Source of the DNA: Paraferrimonas sp. SM1919
GTDB lineage: Bacteria > Pseudomonadota > Gammaproteobacteria > Enterobacterales > Shewanellaceae
Direction of reading: 5' to 3'
Length of the DNA stretch: 64,000 nucleotides
Assembly: GCF_010993985.1 (NCBI RefSeq)
Contig: NZ_WINH01000008.1
Span: 91,691-155,690, forward strand
Shown one piece after another: positions 49,961-59,278 of the stretch. A program made the translations under genes and the position numbers. A model generated the notes under the pieces. That model did not search any database and was not told the DNA's origin. It was given only the letters and a program-made list of their open reading frames with translations. The stretch's first letter is position 1. Every line of letters begins with the position of its first letter.

Positions 49961-49984
49961 AAGGGTCAGCAAATGCTGACCCTT
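49961..49984. terminator. Bidirectional terminator between SDR and TonB receptor genes
   Basis: AAGGGTCAGC-AAAT-GCTGACCCTT with an A tract before and T residues after. Confidence 0.85.
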
Positions 49985-50001
49985 ATCGGTTTTAGCCGGT
50001 A

Positions 50002-52470
50002 TTACATACCAAACTTGTAGTTAAAGTCGATACCAAAGGTACGCGGCATGTTGTAGAACACAAAGTGATCGCCTTTATCAAGTGAGAATGACTGATAAGT
50101 CGGTGCCATTTCGTTGGTTAGGTTACGACCCCAAAGTGCCACATTCCATTTGTCATAGATGTCAGCGAACATAATACGGGCACCAACTTTAGTTGAAGCT
50201 TGGTCCCATTTTGCAGAAGGCTCATTGTCGAAACGTAGGTAGTATTCAGACTTATAAGATACGTCTGCTTGTAACGCCATGTAGAAGTCTTCTGATACAT
50301 CAAACTCGTAACGGATATGAGAGTTGGCATTCACTTTTGGTGAGTGAGATAGCTCATTACCATTGAATGATGTTAGCTCATTGTATGAGTTGGCAACATC
50401 AGTAGCTGAGTCCTTGATTTCAGTATCAATCAAGCCAACCGCAGCACGCAATGTTAGGCCCTCAAATAATTGATAGGCAGCATCAAACTCTACCCCTTTG
50501 ATAGTCACATCACCGATACGGGCGAGCTTATCGAAAGACAGTTGACCTTCCACATATTTAGGATAAACACCTTGCATGTCTTGGTAATCATAGTAGAAAG
50601 CGGCTGCGGTGTATTGTAGGGTATTGTCTAGCAGCGTGCCTTTTGTACCAACTTCAAAGGCATCCACAACTTCTTTACCGAATGGTTCTGAATCAGCTGG
50701 CGAGAATGGTAGTGCAGCTGGGAAACCACCGGCTTTAAAGCCGTTAGATACAGTGGCATAGAACATTAGATCACTGTGTACGTTGTAATCTAGGCCAACA
50801 TTCCAAGAAAGGTGGTTGAAATCAATGGATTGTTGGTAAGGCGTGGTCTCAACAAAATTAGGATCTGCTGACATGATCACCAGTGGGTAGGCCCACTCAG
50901 TACCTTGGTACATAGCGCCGTATGAAGCGTTAGCAAAATCTTTAGTTTCGGTAGTGTAACGCGCACCAAAGTTAAGTTTTAAGGTATCAGCAATCAGGCT
51001 GTAATCTGCTTGTCCGAATACACCAAAAGCTTTGTTTGACTGTTCAAAATCATGGTAGTAAGAGTTACCAGTTTGAGTCAGACCGGCCATTTCTACTAAT
51101 GCATAGGTATCAGCAATAATCGCTGGATCTTCAGTCGCTAATGCGCCATCTAGGAAGTCCATGGCAAAAATGAGTGAGAACGCATCTGAATCGTAATGGG
51201 TCGAGTTCGTTAACTCTTCTTGGGCGTAGTTAACACCTACCAACCAGTTGAAGCGCTCGCCACCGGGAGAAGTTAAACGGAATTCTTGAGAGATTTGTTT
51301 AATTTCAAAGTCTTCAATCTGGTGCAGTAAACTTGCATTTTGCCAGCTTGAATCTACATCAACGCCATACAGGCCCCACAGCCAAGACATATCATTACCG
51401 GCTACGCCATCTAGGTCAGTACCATGACGGTAGTTGAATTTTTCTGCAGCAGTTAATGAGGTAAAGTTAGCAAAACCAAAGTCGTGGTCGATACGTAAGC
51501 TACCGCCAACGAACTCATCGTTGGAGTATGGTTTGTAATCATACATACCTTGGCTTAGGTCTTCATTAGAGCTTGGGCTGCCTAGGTATAGATAACAGTT
51601 ATTTTTGTCAGGGCGACCCACTAAGCCTGATGGACAGTAAGAGCCATCAGCCGCATACATACCTTCAGCTTGTGGTAACCAAGCATCTGACTTATCTGCA
51701 CCACCGTGGACTTTAGCAAGGAATTCAGTGTTGCCAATTTCCCATGCTAACTGGAAACGGCCAGCCCACTTGTTGACTTTACCGTTATTGTCCCAGCCTG
51801 CGGTTGGATTAAGATTTTCTTGCCAGCCATCTTGAGTGTTTTCAGATTTGAAAGAAACACGAGCGCGAACGCCATTTGCAATTTCACCACCGAATGCACC
51901 TTCAGCATTATAAGTATTGTAGTTGCCTACAGTACCAGTGAGGTAACCTTCAAAATCTTCGGTTGGTTTATTGGTAATAAAGTTAATTACACCGGCAGTG
52001 GAGTTACGACCGAATAAAGTACCCTGTGGCCCTTTCATTACTTCTGCGCGTTCTAAATCGAATACCGCAAATGAAGTCATGGCGTTAGAACCAAGATAAG
52101 CTTCGTCAACGTGAACGGCTGCAGTTGGTGTATTGTTTAAACCAAAGTCGTTAAGACCAATACCACGAATAGTAATAATCTGGTTGCCGTTACCGCCAGC
52201 AGAGTTAAGCTCTACGTTGGTCATGGTGTTAACAATATCAGAGGCAGAGTTGACCCCAAAATCTTTTAATTGGTCTTGGCTAAGGGCGTCTACAGACATA
52301 CCAACATCTTGCAGACGTTGAACACGCTTTTGTGCCGTTACTTCGATAACCTCAAGACCCTTTTGCTTCTCTTGTTGTGCTTCTTCTGCGTATGCTGCAG
52401 TTGATGCGATAATTGCAGAAGATAAAGCAGTCAATTTAAACATTTTGTTAAATATGTTCGTATGTGACAT
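50002..52470 (-). CDS. TonB-dependent outer-membrane receptor
   Basis: Signal peptide cut after AYA, then a TonB-box-like segment (LEVIEVTAQKRVQ), the plug domain (IVNTMTNVELNSAGGNGNQI, TIRGIGLNDFGLN, GPQGTLFGRNSTAGVINF) and a 22-strand barrel ending in FGIDFNYKFGM. At 822 aa it is typical. The plug pattern fits receptors for organic substrates rather than a clear siderophore type, but the ligand is unknown. With the MFS carrier next to it, an uptake route for a catabolic substrate is plausible. Confidence 0.9.
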   Translation of the reverse strand: MSHTNIFNKMFKLTALSSAIIASTAAYAEEAQQEKQKGLEVIEVTAQKRVQRLQDVGMSVDALSQDQLKDFGVNSASDIVNTMTNVELNSAGGNGNQIITIRGIGLNDFGLNNTPTAAVHVDEAYLGSNAMTSFAVFDLERAEVMKGPQGTLFGRNSTAGVINFITNKPTEDFEGYLTGTVGNYNTYNAEGAFGGEIANGVRARVSFKSENTQDGWQENLNPTAGWDNNGKVNKWAGRFQLAWEIGNTEFLAKVHGGADKSDAWLPQAEGMYAADGSYCPSGLVGRPDKNNCYLYLGSPSSNEDLSQGMYDYKPYSNDEFVGGSLRIDHDFGFANFTSLTAAEKFNYRHGTDLDGVAGNDMSWLWGLYGVDVDSSWQNASLLHQIEDFEIKQISQEFRLTSPGGERFNWLVGVNYAQEELTNSTHYDSDAFSLIFAMDFLDGALATEDPAIIADTYALVEMAGLTQTGNSYYHDFEQSNKAFGVFGQADYSLIADTLKLNFGARYTTETKDFANASYGAMYQGTEWAYPLVIMSADPNFVETTPYQQSIDFNHLSWNVGLDYNVHSDLMFYATVSNGFKAGGFPAALPFSPADSEPFGKEVVDAFEVGTKGTLLDNTLQYTAAAFYYDYQDMQGVYPKYVEGQLSFDKLARIGDVTIKGVEFDAAYQLFEGLTLRAAVGLIDTEIKDSATDVANSYNELTSFNGNELSHSPKVNANSHIRYEFDVSEDFYMALQADVSYKSEYYLRFDNEPSAKWDQASTKVGARIMFADIYDKWNVALWGRNLTNEMAPTYQSFSLDKGDHFVFYNMPRTFGIDFNYKFGM

Positions 52471-52811
52471 GTTTGTTTCCCTAGTGTTATATTTATATCT
52501 ATTCGCTGTTAATGTAACACACTAAAAAATAACATCATGCATATTTTTTAGCCAAATAGTACCCATAAGGGGGTAATGCCGTTTAATCGACTAGAGCAAA
52601 AACATACAACGTTTAAATCGTCTGCATTTAACTTAACCTTAGCTAGGTATGCTAGTTTATTGGTTATATTTGCTGGTTAATTCTGTGTATATTCTAAATA
52701 ACCCAAAAACTTAGGATTTATAATTCCTTTAATTTTGATGGCTATTTTAAAATAGAAATAAAAAAAGCAGCTATAAAAGCTGCTTTTTTATTACGGAATA
52801 AAAATTAATTA
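52471..52811. other. Intergenic region upstream of the TonB receptor gene
   Basis: AT-rich, no ORF. It should hold the receptor promoter. It contains the hairpin TACCC-ATAAGG-GGGTA (52560-52575) and the terminator of the MFS gene at 52760-52792. Confidence 0.5.
52760..52792. terminator. Terminator of the MFS gene
   Basis: AAAAAAGCAGCT pairs with AGCTGCTTTTTT around ATAAA. It is symmetric and may work on both strands. Confidence 0.88.
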
Positions 52812-53957
52812 TTAAACAATTTTTTCATTGCCAATTAATTTCTTAGGTGTAACTAAGTTTAATAAAATAATTGCTAAGGTAGAAGCTGCACCCATGTATA
52901 TTAGTGCTGTTGTTAACCCTAATTCAGTTTTAATAATAGGGAATACTACAGGACCGATAATGGCACCTAATGGCATTGCTGCAGCAATAAGAACCGCATA
53001 TTTACCGGTAGCATCAACAAAAGCGATAATGCTCATCTGGAAAACTAAAGAGAAGTACCAAGCACAAGCAAAGATTGCAATACATAGCGCATATCCGCTT
53101 GCATCTAGTTGACCACTTAGGGCAATGAGACAGCCTAAAATTGATAATTGTGAAACCCATAATGGGATCTTTAAGCCAAGTTTTTCATCTAGATAAAAAG
53201 CCAGCAGTGGACCTGCAGCACCCATTAATGCGGCTAAGCCCATTACTTGAGTTAAGAAACCTTCTTCAAGTTGTAACTCGACACCTAGTACTTCCAAGAA
53301 TGCCCAAATAGCGGCTAAAGAACCAAAAGAAATGGTCAGTGCTAATAGCGCTATCCAAATTTTGTACTTACCTTGTTGAGCCGCATCAGCATTGGCTGTG
53401 ACTTCAAGCTTAAGGCCTTTTTCCAGTAGGAAAGATCCCGATGCTAACAACACCGAAATTACCGCGATGCTGTAGAAAAAGCCCTGTGCACCAAAATGTG
53501 GGGTAACTAATACAGGAATTGTGAACAAGGCAATTGCAGGAATGATCTGCTCAACAATCAGCTTTACAGCAAACTTTGAGTTTAGATTTGGCATTTTGGT
53601 TACAATAAAGAAGCTGAGTGCGAAACATAAGCCTCCCCCTAATCCAGCGATTAACATGGCAATGGTAATATCATCTGCAGTGCTCGCATTGGCAGCGAAA
53701 ACCATTGCTAGGGTCAGTGCACTAAAGCCTGAGAGCGCAATCGTTCGTGGAGACAATCTTGGTAACCAAAAAGGTGAACTAAGGGTAACTAAGGTGTAAA
53801 TAAGGAAATATGCCGCAGCTAAATCACCTATTTGGGTATCATTAAGGTTGAACCAAAGTGCAACCGTGTTTAGCAAAGTAGGCAGGGTGGCGAAAATGAT
53901 AATTCCAGCACATCCAAGAGCGCATACTGCTCCAAATAATTTATTATTGTTTTCCAT
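52812..53957 (-). CDS. MFS transporter
   Basis: Inner-membrane carrier of 381 aa with about twelve hydrophobic segments (LFGAVCALGCAGIIIFATLP, LIAGLGGGLCFALSFFIV and others). The segment LNDTQIGDLAAAYFLIYTLVT at the N-terminus resembles the major facilitator superfamily. The substrate is unknown. It lies between the TonB receptor and the acyl-CoA ligase, each with its own terminator, so these are separate transcripts. Confidence 0.8.
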   Translation of the reverse strand: MENNNKLFGAVCALGCAGIIIFATLPTLLNTVALWFNLNDTQIGDLAAAYFLIYTLVTLSSPFWLPRLSPRTIALSGFSALTLAMVFAANASTADDITIAMLIAGLGGGLCFALSFFIVTKMPNLNSKFAVKLIVEQIIPAIALFTIPVLVTPHFGAQGFFYSIAVISVLLASGSFLLEKGLKLEVTANADAAQQGKYKIWIALLALTISFGSLAAIWAFLEVLGVELQLEEGFLTQVMGLAALMGAAGPLLAFYLDEKLGLKIPLWVSQLSILGCLIALSGQLDASGYALCIAIFACAWYFSLVFQMSIIAFVDATGKYAVLIAAAMPLGAIIGPVVFPIIKTELGLTTALIYMGAASTLAIILLNLVTPKKLIGNEKIV

Positions 53958-54120
53958 ATACAGCCTTTTTAATTTTTATTATGGATATTTATAGTTAGAT
54001 ATTTTGTTTTATTAATCTAACCCTAAAAGGTTATACCATCTTAAAGATCTATGATGCTTTATTCAAGTTAACTTTTAATATTTTTGTTGCAATAATGTTT
54101 AATTGAATAATGATTCCTCC

Positions 54121-54152
54121 AAAAAAAAGACTCGAAATAATTCGAGTCTTTT
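54121..54152. terminator. Terminator of the acyl-CoA ligase gene
   Basis: AAAAGACTCGAA-ATAA-TTCGAGTCTTTT, a 12-bp perfect stem flanked by A and T tracts. Confidence 0.9.
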
Positions 54153-54172
54153 AAGGTTATATTTAAAACAAA

Positions 54173-55786
54173 TTACACGCTCAATTTTTGTCTTAATACT
54201 TTTTTATCTAATTTTCCGGTTGCGGTATGAGGTAATTCATCCACAAATTCAACGATGTCTGGAATACACCATTTAGCAATCTTACCCTGATAGCTGGCGA
54301 TTAATTCTTCAGCGCTGACCGTCGAGCCTTCTTTGCGAACGGCAAAAATCATTGGGCGTTCACCCCACTTTTCATGCTCGTATCCGATGGCCGCAGCCTC
54401 GGCGATTTCAGGATGATCTACGGCAAGGTTTTCTAATTCAATTGAACTGATCCATTCGCCACCCGATTTAATTAGATCTTTAGAACGGTCGGTGATTTGC
54501 ATGTAGCCATGCTTGTCATAAGTCACAATGTCGCCAGTATCAAACCAACCGTCTTCCTCATGGGCATCGGTTTTTTCCATATTGTAGTAAGCTTTAGCAA
54601 CCCATGGTCCGCGTACTTTTAGCTGACCAAAGCTGGTTCCGTCCCAAGGTAATTCATTACCTTCGAAATCTACAATTTTTGAATCTACACCAAAGATAGG
54701 CAGACCTTGCTTCACTTTAAGCTTGTCTAACTCTTCTTCAGAAGCATTATCAAGTTCTGGCTTTAGGGTAAAGATAGAACCCAGTGGTGAAGTTTCAGTT
54801 AGACCCCATGCCGTTTGCAGATTAACATCTAAGTCATCACGGAATGCATTAATTAGGCTTAACGGACAAGCTGAACCACCCACAATACAACGCTCCAGCG
54901 TTGGTACCGCAATACCTTCCGCTTTTAGGTAGTTGTATAGCGCTAACCATACTGTTGGAACGCCTGCACTAAAGGTAACGCCTTCATCGTTAATTAATGA
55001 AGTTAGCGTCGGGCCATCGGCCATCTTGTTACCAGGGAATACAATTTTTGAACCAGAAAGGGCGCAGGTGTAAGGCAATGACCAGGCATTCACATGGAAC
55101 ATAGGTACGATAGGCATCACCACTTCGCGGTTAGAGATGTTAAACGCGTTTGGCGCGCCAGAACCTAAGCCATGTAAAACCGTCGAGCGGTGTGAGTACA
55201 GTACGCCCTTTGGATTGCCAGTGGTGCCAGAGGTATAACAAAGCGAGCTGGCGTTGTTTTCTTCAAGCTGTGGATAGTTGAATTCTTCAGAGTGACCTGC
55301 AATGAAATTTTCATAACAGATAAGATCCAATTTATCACTGCTCGGCATGTGCTCTTCAGAAGTTAACACAATCACGCCTTTTAGAGTCGGCAGCTTTTCA
55401 ATTAAGCCTTCGATTACAGGCACAAACATTGGATCAGTGAATAAATATTGATCTTCAGCATGGTTAACAATAAATTCAATTTGTTCTGAGAATAAACGAG
55501 GGTTGATGGTGTGACAAACATAACCAGAACAAGAAACAGAATAGTAAAGCTCAAAGTGACGGTAATCGTTCCATGCTAAAGTAGCCACTCGGTCACCTTG
55601 TTGCAGGCCAAGAGCAGCTAGAGCATTAGACAGCTGGTTAACGCGCTTAAAGGCATCCTTGTAAGTATAACGATGGCGTGGGTTATCCGATGTTACAGAA
55701 ACGATTTCTACGTTAGGGTAAACTTTTTTAGCGTAATCCATTACCGAGGTAATGGTTAATGGAAAATCCATCATCAATCCGTTCAT
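54173..55786 (-). CDS. AMP-forming acyl-CoA ligase (DmdB-like)
   Basis: Adenylate-forming enzyme of 537 aa that activates an organic acid to its CoA thioester. Core motifs are YTSGTTGNPKGVLYSHRS, the WGLTETSP segment, GWFDTGDIVTYD, and DRSKDLIKSGGEWISS. The catalytic lysine lies in TATGKLDKKVLR. The N-terminus (MMDFPLTITSVMDYA, RVATLAWNDYRHFELYY, CHTINPRLF) is like the DmdB/medium-chain clade. Methylthiopropionate or a short/medium fatty acid is a possible substrate. acuI lies 20 kb away, but no other DMSP gene is present. Confidence 0.85.
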   Translation of the reverse strand: MNGLMMDFPLTITSVMDYAKKVYPNVEIVSVTSDNPRHRYTYKDAFKRVNQLSNALAALGLQQGDRVATLAWNDYRHFELYYSVSCSGYVCHTINPRLFSEQIEFIVNHAEDQYLFTDPMFVPVIEGLIEKLPTLKGVIVLTSEEHMPSSDKLDLICYENFIAGHSEEFNYPQLEENNASSLCYTSGTTGNPKGVLYSHRSTVLHGLGSGAPNAFNISNREVVMPIVPMFHVNAWSLPYTCALSGSKIVFPGNKMADGPTLTSLINDEGVTFSAGVPTVWLALYNYLKAEGIAVPTLERCIVGGSACPLSLINAFRDDLDVNLQTAWGLTETSPLGSIFTLKPELDNASEEELDKLKVKQGLPIFGVDSKIVDFEGNELPWDGTSFGQLKVRGPWVAKAYYNMEKTDAHEEDGWFDTGDIVTYDKHGYMQITDRSKDLIKSGGEWISSIELENLAVDHPEIAEAAAIGYEHEKWGERPMIFAVRKEGSTVSAEELIASYQGKIAKWCIPDIVEFVDELPHTATGKLDKKVLRQKLSV

Positions 55787-56161
55787 GAAAATCCTCGTTT
55801 TTTATTTTGATTTTTGTTTTATGGAACCAAGTTCAGCATCAAAGTGTAACTGCTTTTAATTCATTTGGTGTCCAATTTTATGGTTGACCTATGCTAACCC
55901 TTGGTTAAATAGGTGATCAAGCTGTTAATTGAGTAACTTGTTTGTTTTAACGGCGATCGTGTACCCCGTTGGTGTTAATATCAGCATGAAGCTCGTTTCA
56001 TGGGATTACTCAGCAATTGAGATTGCTTTGATGAGTATAATATCAACACTTGATCAATATTATATAACGCAGCAGCGTAATTGGCTTGGCTAACCCTACT
56101 TATCGGATCTCGGTTATAAAAAAAGCAGCGCCTGGGCGCTGCTTTTTGGACTAAGTTAAGC
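55787..56161. other. Intergenic region with four palindromes
   Basis: No ORF. It should hold the promoter of the acyl-CoA ligase. A cluster at 55985-56057 has CATGAA-GCTCGT-TTCATG (55985-56002), AGCAAT-TGAG-ATTGCT (56012-56027), TTGAT-N9-ATCAA (56028-56046) and TTGATCAA (56050-56057). The gabT terminator lies at 56118-56148. Confidence 0.5.
56118..56148. terminator. Terminator of gabD-gabT
   Basis: AAAAGCAGCGCC-TG-GGCGCTGCTTTT with flanking A and T tracts, 14 nt past the gabT stop. Confidence 0.9.
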
Positions 56162-57442
56162 TTACTTAGTTAAAGTCTCGAAACACTTCTCAAGAATGTC
56201 TAGACCTTCGTTAGCAATCTCATCTTCGATGGTCAGTGCTGGTAGGAAACGAATCACGTTACCACGGATACCACAAGATAGTAGCACTAGGCCGTTTTTC
56301 GCAGCTTCACCAACAAGGGCTTTAGTCAGCTCAGTGTTTGGTTGCTCAGAATCACCGTTCTCGATAAGTTCGATAGCGATCATTGCACCCGTGTTACGAA
56401 CGGTACCAATTTGTGGGAACTTAGCTTGCATCGCAGTTAGACGCTCGTTAAATAGTGCACCAATGTGGTTAGCGCGCTCAACTAGGTTCTCTTCTTCGAT
56501 AACATCGAGTACTGCCAGTGCCGCCGCACAACCGATTGGTGAGCCACCGTAAGTACCACCTAGACCACCAGGTAGAGGGGCGTCCATGATTTCTGCTTTA
56601 CCGATAACGGCAGAAATTGGGAAACCGCCAGCAATACCTTTAGCTGCCGTTTGAAGGTCAGCTTCGATGCCTGAATGCTCAGTGGCAAAGAACTTACCAG
56701 TACGACCGAAACCAGTTTGGATTTCATCAGCAATTAGTAGAATACCGTGCTTGTCACATAGAGCACGTAGCGCTTGCATAAACTCAGCAGGCGCTTGGTA
56801 GAAACCACCTTCACCTTGAACTGGCTCAATGATGATCGCTGCAACGTCTGATGGGCAGATGTCACACTTAAAGATCATGTCGATGGCTTTTAGTGAATCT
56901 TCGATTGATACACCATGGTACTCAACTGGGTACGGAGCGTGGAAGATTTCACCAGGGAACGGACCGAATAGGTTTTTGTACGGAGTAATTTTACCCGTTA
57001 GACCCATAGTCATGTTAGTACGACCGTGGAAACCACCGTGGAACGCGATAACACCGCGACGACGAGTATGTGCACGAGCGATTTTGATACAGTTTTCAAC
57101 GGCTTCAGCACCAGTAGTGACGAAGATAGACTTCTTCGGCGTGTCACCAGGCATTTTGGCGTTTAGCTTTTCAGCCAGCTCTACCGCGCTGTCATATGGA
57201 GAAACCATTACACAAGTGTGGCTGAACTTTTCTAGCTGAGCTTGAACCGCAGCGGTTACTTTAGGGTGGCTGTGGCCAGTGTTAACTACCGCAATACCAG
57301 AACCAAAATCGATGTGACGGTTACCTTCAACATCCCAAAGTTCTGCGTTTTTAGCACGATCTACGTATACAGGCGCTAGGTTGCCTTGGCCGCGAGCAAT
57401 TGCTTGCTCTTTGCGAGCTTGTAGTTGAGCATTAGTTGTCAT
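56162..57442 (-). CDS. gabT: 4-aminobutyrate aminotransferase
   Basis: PLP enzyme that moves the amino group of GABA to 2-oxoglutarate, giving succinate semialdehyde. Class III aminotransferase motifs are HIDFGSGIAVVNTGHSHP, VTTGAEAVENCIKIARAHT, LLIADEIQTGFGRTGKFFA and the PLP lysine in TAAKGIAGGFPISAVIG. At 426 aa it matches E. coli GabT and PuuE. Beta-alanine or 5-aminovalerate are possible substrates too. It lies 16 nt after gabD in one operon. Confidence 0.92.
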   Translation of the reverse strand: MTTNAQLQARKEQAIARGQGNLAPVYVDRAKNAELWDVEGNRHIDFGSGIAVVNTGHSHPKVTAAVQAQLEKFSHTCVMVSPYDSAVELAEKLNAKMPGDTPKKSIFVTTGAEAVENCIKIARAHTRRRGVIAFHGGFHGRTNMTMGLTGKITPYKNLFGPFPGEIFHAPYPVEYHGVSIEDSLKAIDMIFKCDICPSDVAAIIIEPVQGEGGFYQAPAEFMQALRALCDKHGILLIADEIQTGFGRTGKFFATEHSGIEADLQTAAKGIAGGFPISAVIGKAEIMDAPLPGGLGGTYGGSPIGCAAALAVLDVIEEENLVERANHIGALFNERLTAMQAKFPQIGTVRNTGAMIAIELIENGDSEQPNTELTKALVGEAAKNGLVLLSCGIRGNVIRFLPALTIEDEIANEGLDILEKCFETLTK

Positions 57443-57458
57443 TGTTTTTTCTCCAATA

Positions 57459-58922
57459 TTAGGCGTCTAAACTGCCTAAACACATATATTTGATTTCGGT
57501 GTAGTCGTCTAAGCCATACTTAGAGCCTTCACGACCAGAACCCGATTCTTTAACGCCACCAAATGGGGCCATTTCATTTGAAATTGCACCTTCGTTAATG
57601 CCAACGATGCCGTACTCTAGGGCTTCACCAATTCGGAATACACGAGAGATGTCGCTAGTGTAGAAGTAAGCGGCAAGACCTACATCGGTGTCGTTCGCCA
57701 TCGCAATCACTTCTTCGTCAGTTTCGAAGGTGATGATTGGGGCTACTGGGCCGAAGATTTCTTCTTTAGCCACTGGCATGTCGTTGGTTACGCCAGTCAT
57801 AATGGTTGGCGCGAAGAAGTGGCTGCCCAGCTCGATCGCGCGGCCACCAAGGTGTACTTTAGCGCCCATAGCAACAGAATCGTTGACTAGCTTTTCAATA
57901 TCGTTAGCGGCTTTCTCAGTGATCAGCGGGCCAGAAGTCACAGACTCGTCTGTACCTACACCAAGCTTAAGCTTGTTTACTGCAGCCGTTAGCTTTTCTA
58001 CGAAGGCTTGTTCTACGTTTTTGTGAACGAAAATACGGTTAGTACAAACACAGGTTTGGCCTGAGTTGCGGTACTTAGAAGCCATCGCGCCGGCAACGGC
58101 TTTATCTAGGTCTGCATCGTCAAATACGATAAACGGGGCGTTACCACCCAGTTCCATAGAGGTTTTCTTTAGTGTTTCAGCACATTGCTTCTCTAGGATC
58201 TTACCAACAGGGGTAGAGCCTGTGAACGTTAACTTACGTACGATTGGGTTTGAAGTCAGTTCAGCACCAATAACACGAGAAGAACCGGTTACCATGTTGA
58301 TTACGCCAGCAGGAATACCCGCACGCTCTGCAAGTTCAACCATCGCAAATGCCGATAATGGCGTTTCGGTTGCTGGTTTACACACTACAGCACAACCCGC
58401 AGCGAGTGCTGGTGCAATTTTGCGAGTCAGCATAGCATTAGGGAAGTTCCAAGGGGTAATACAAGCAACAACACCGACAGGCTGCTTAATCGTGAGCAGA
58501 CGCTTATCGTTTGATGGTTGTGGGATCACATCACCATAAATGCGCTTAGCTTCTTCTGCAAACCACTCAATGTAGTTCGCGCCGTAGGCGATTTCGCCAC
58601 GAGCCTCAGCAATCGCCTTACCTTGTTCAGCCGTCAGGATTTGCGCGAGGTCTTCTTGCGCTTCCATCATTAGGTTGAACCAATTACGTAATAGATTGGC
58701 ACGTTCTTTAGCGGTTTTACGAGCCCAGCTCTTCTGCGCTTTTTCTGCCGCTTCGATAGCACGTTTAGTCTCAGCTGCACCTGCATCAGGAATATTGGCA
58801 ATAACTTCGCCAGTGGCAGGGTTAAGTACATCAATAGTGTTACCATTATCGGCATCACACCATTGACCATCGATATAAGCCTGGGTTTTTAGTAAACCCG
58901 CGTCTTTTAACTGTAAGCTCAT
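57459..58922 (-). CDS. gabD: NAD(P)-dependent succinate-semialdehyde dehydrogenase
   Basis: Aldehyde dehydrogenase of 487 aa that oxidises succinate semialdehyde to succinate. It has [20 protein letters not shown], the general base in [12 protein letters not shown] and the catalytic cysteine in [12 protein letters not shown]. The CVC sequence at the active site is shared with GabD enzymes, where the two cysteines can form a redox switch. [19 protein letters not shown] closes the chain. With gabT it converts GABA to succinate. Confidence 0.93.
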   Translation of the reverse strand: MSLQLKDAGLLKTQAYIDGQWCDADNGNTIDVLNPATGEVIANIPDAGAAETKRAIEAAEKAQKSWARKTAKERANLLRNWFNLMMEAQEDLAQILTAEQGKAIAEARGEIAYGANYIEWFAEEAKRIYGDVIPQPSNDKRLLTIKQPVGVVACITPWNFPNAMLTRKIAPALAAGCAVVCKPATETPLSAFAMVELAERAGIPAGVINMVTGSSRVIGAELTSNPIVRKLTFTGSTPVGKILEKQCAETLKKTSMELGGNAPFIVFDDADLDKAVAGAMASKYRNSGQTCVCTNRIFVHKNVEQAFVEKLTAAVNKLKLGVGTDESVTSGPLITEKAANDIEKLVNDSVAMGAKVHLGGRAIELGSHFFAPTIMTGVTNDMPVAKEEIFGPVAPIITFETDEEVIAMANDTDVGLAAYFYTSDISRVFRIGEALEYGIVGINEGAISNEMAPFGGVKESGSGREGSKYGLDDYTEIKYMCLGSLDA

Positions 58923-59278
58923 TATTATTATTCCATCTAAGTTATCGCTATAAACCCAATATCAGGTTCAAACTACAGCTTGTTAAGCGAACCAAACTGG
59001 AAGTGTGGTTCAGTTTATAGGGCGCTACATTGCGTGATATGACTCACAGATTAAATACCACTGTAGGGTAATGTGGTTCGTCTAAACAGCAATTCGATTA
59101 AAGTGCCAGCAATCAAAAGTAAATTTTGTGTGGATTGTAATAGGCTTGTGTGTTTTTACCAGCAATTAATTAAGCAGCTACCCAAATTGATTACATACCT
59201 TTGTGGGGGTATTTCTATCGTGACTGGGTTTGGGGTAACTTGGTAACATATAGAAAAATGTAAATGGAATAAATACAA
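58923..59278. promoter_or_regulatory. Divergent promoter region of gabD and the hydrolase gene
   Basis: No ORF. GAACCA and TGGTTC form an inverted repeat (58989-59011), overlapped by AAACTG/CAGTTT. TGTGGTTC occurs at 59004-59011 and again at 59072-59079. These are plausible operators for a shared regulator, which is not encoded nearby. Confidence 0.4.

Noticed and set aside
33188..55786. DMSP degradation pathway (acuI plus a DmdB-like ligase)
   Set aside because: The two genes are 20 kb apart, no dmdA, dddX or DMSP lyase gene is seen, and both families have other roles.
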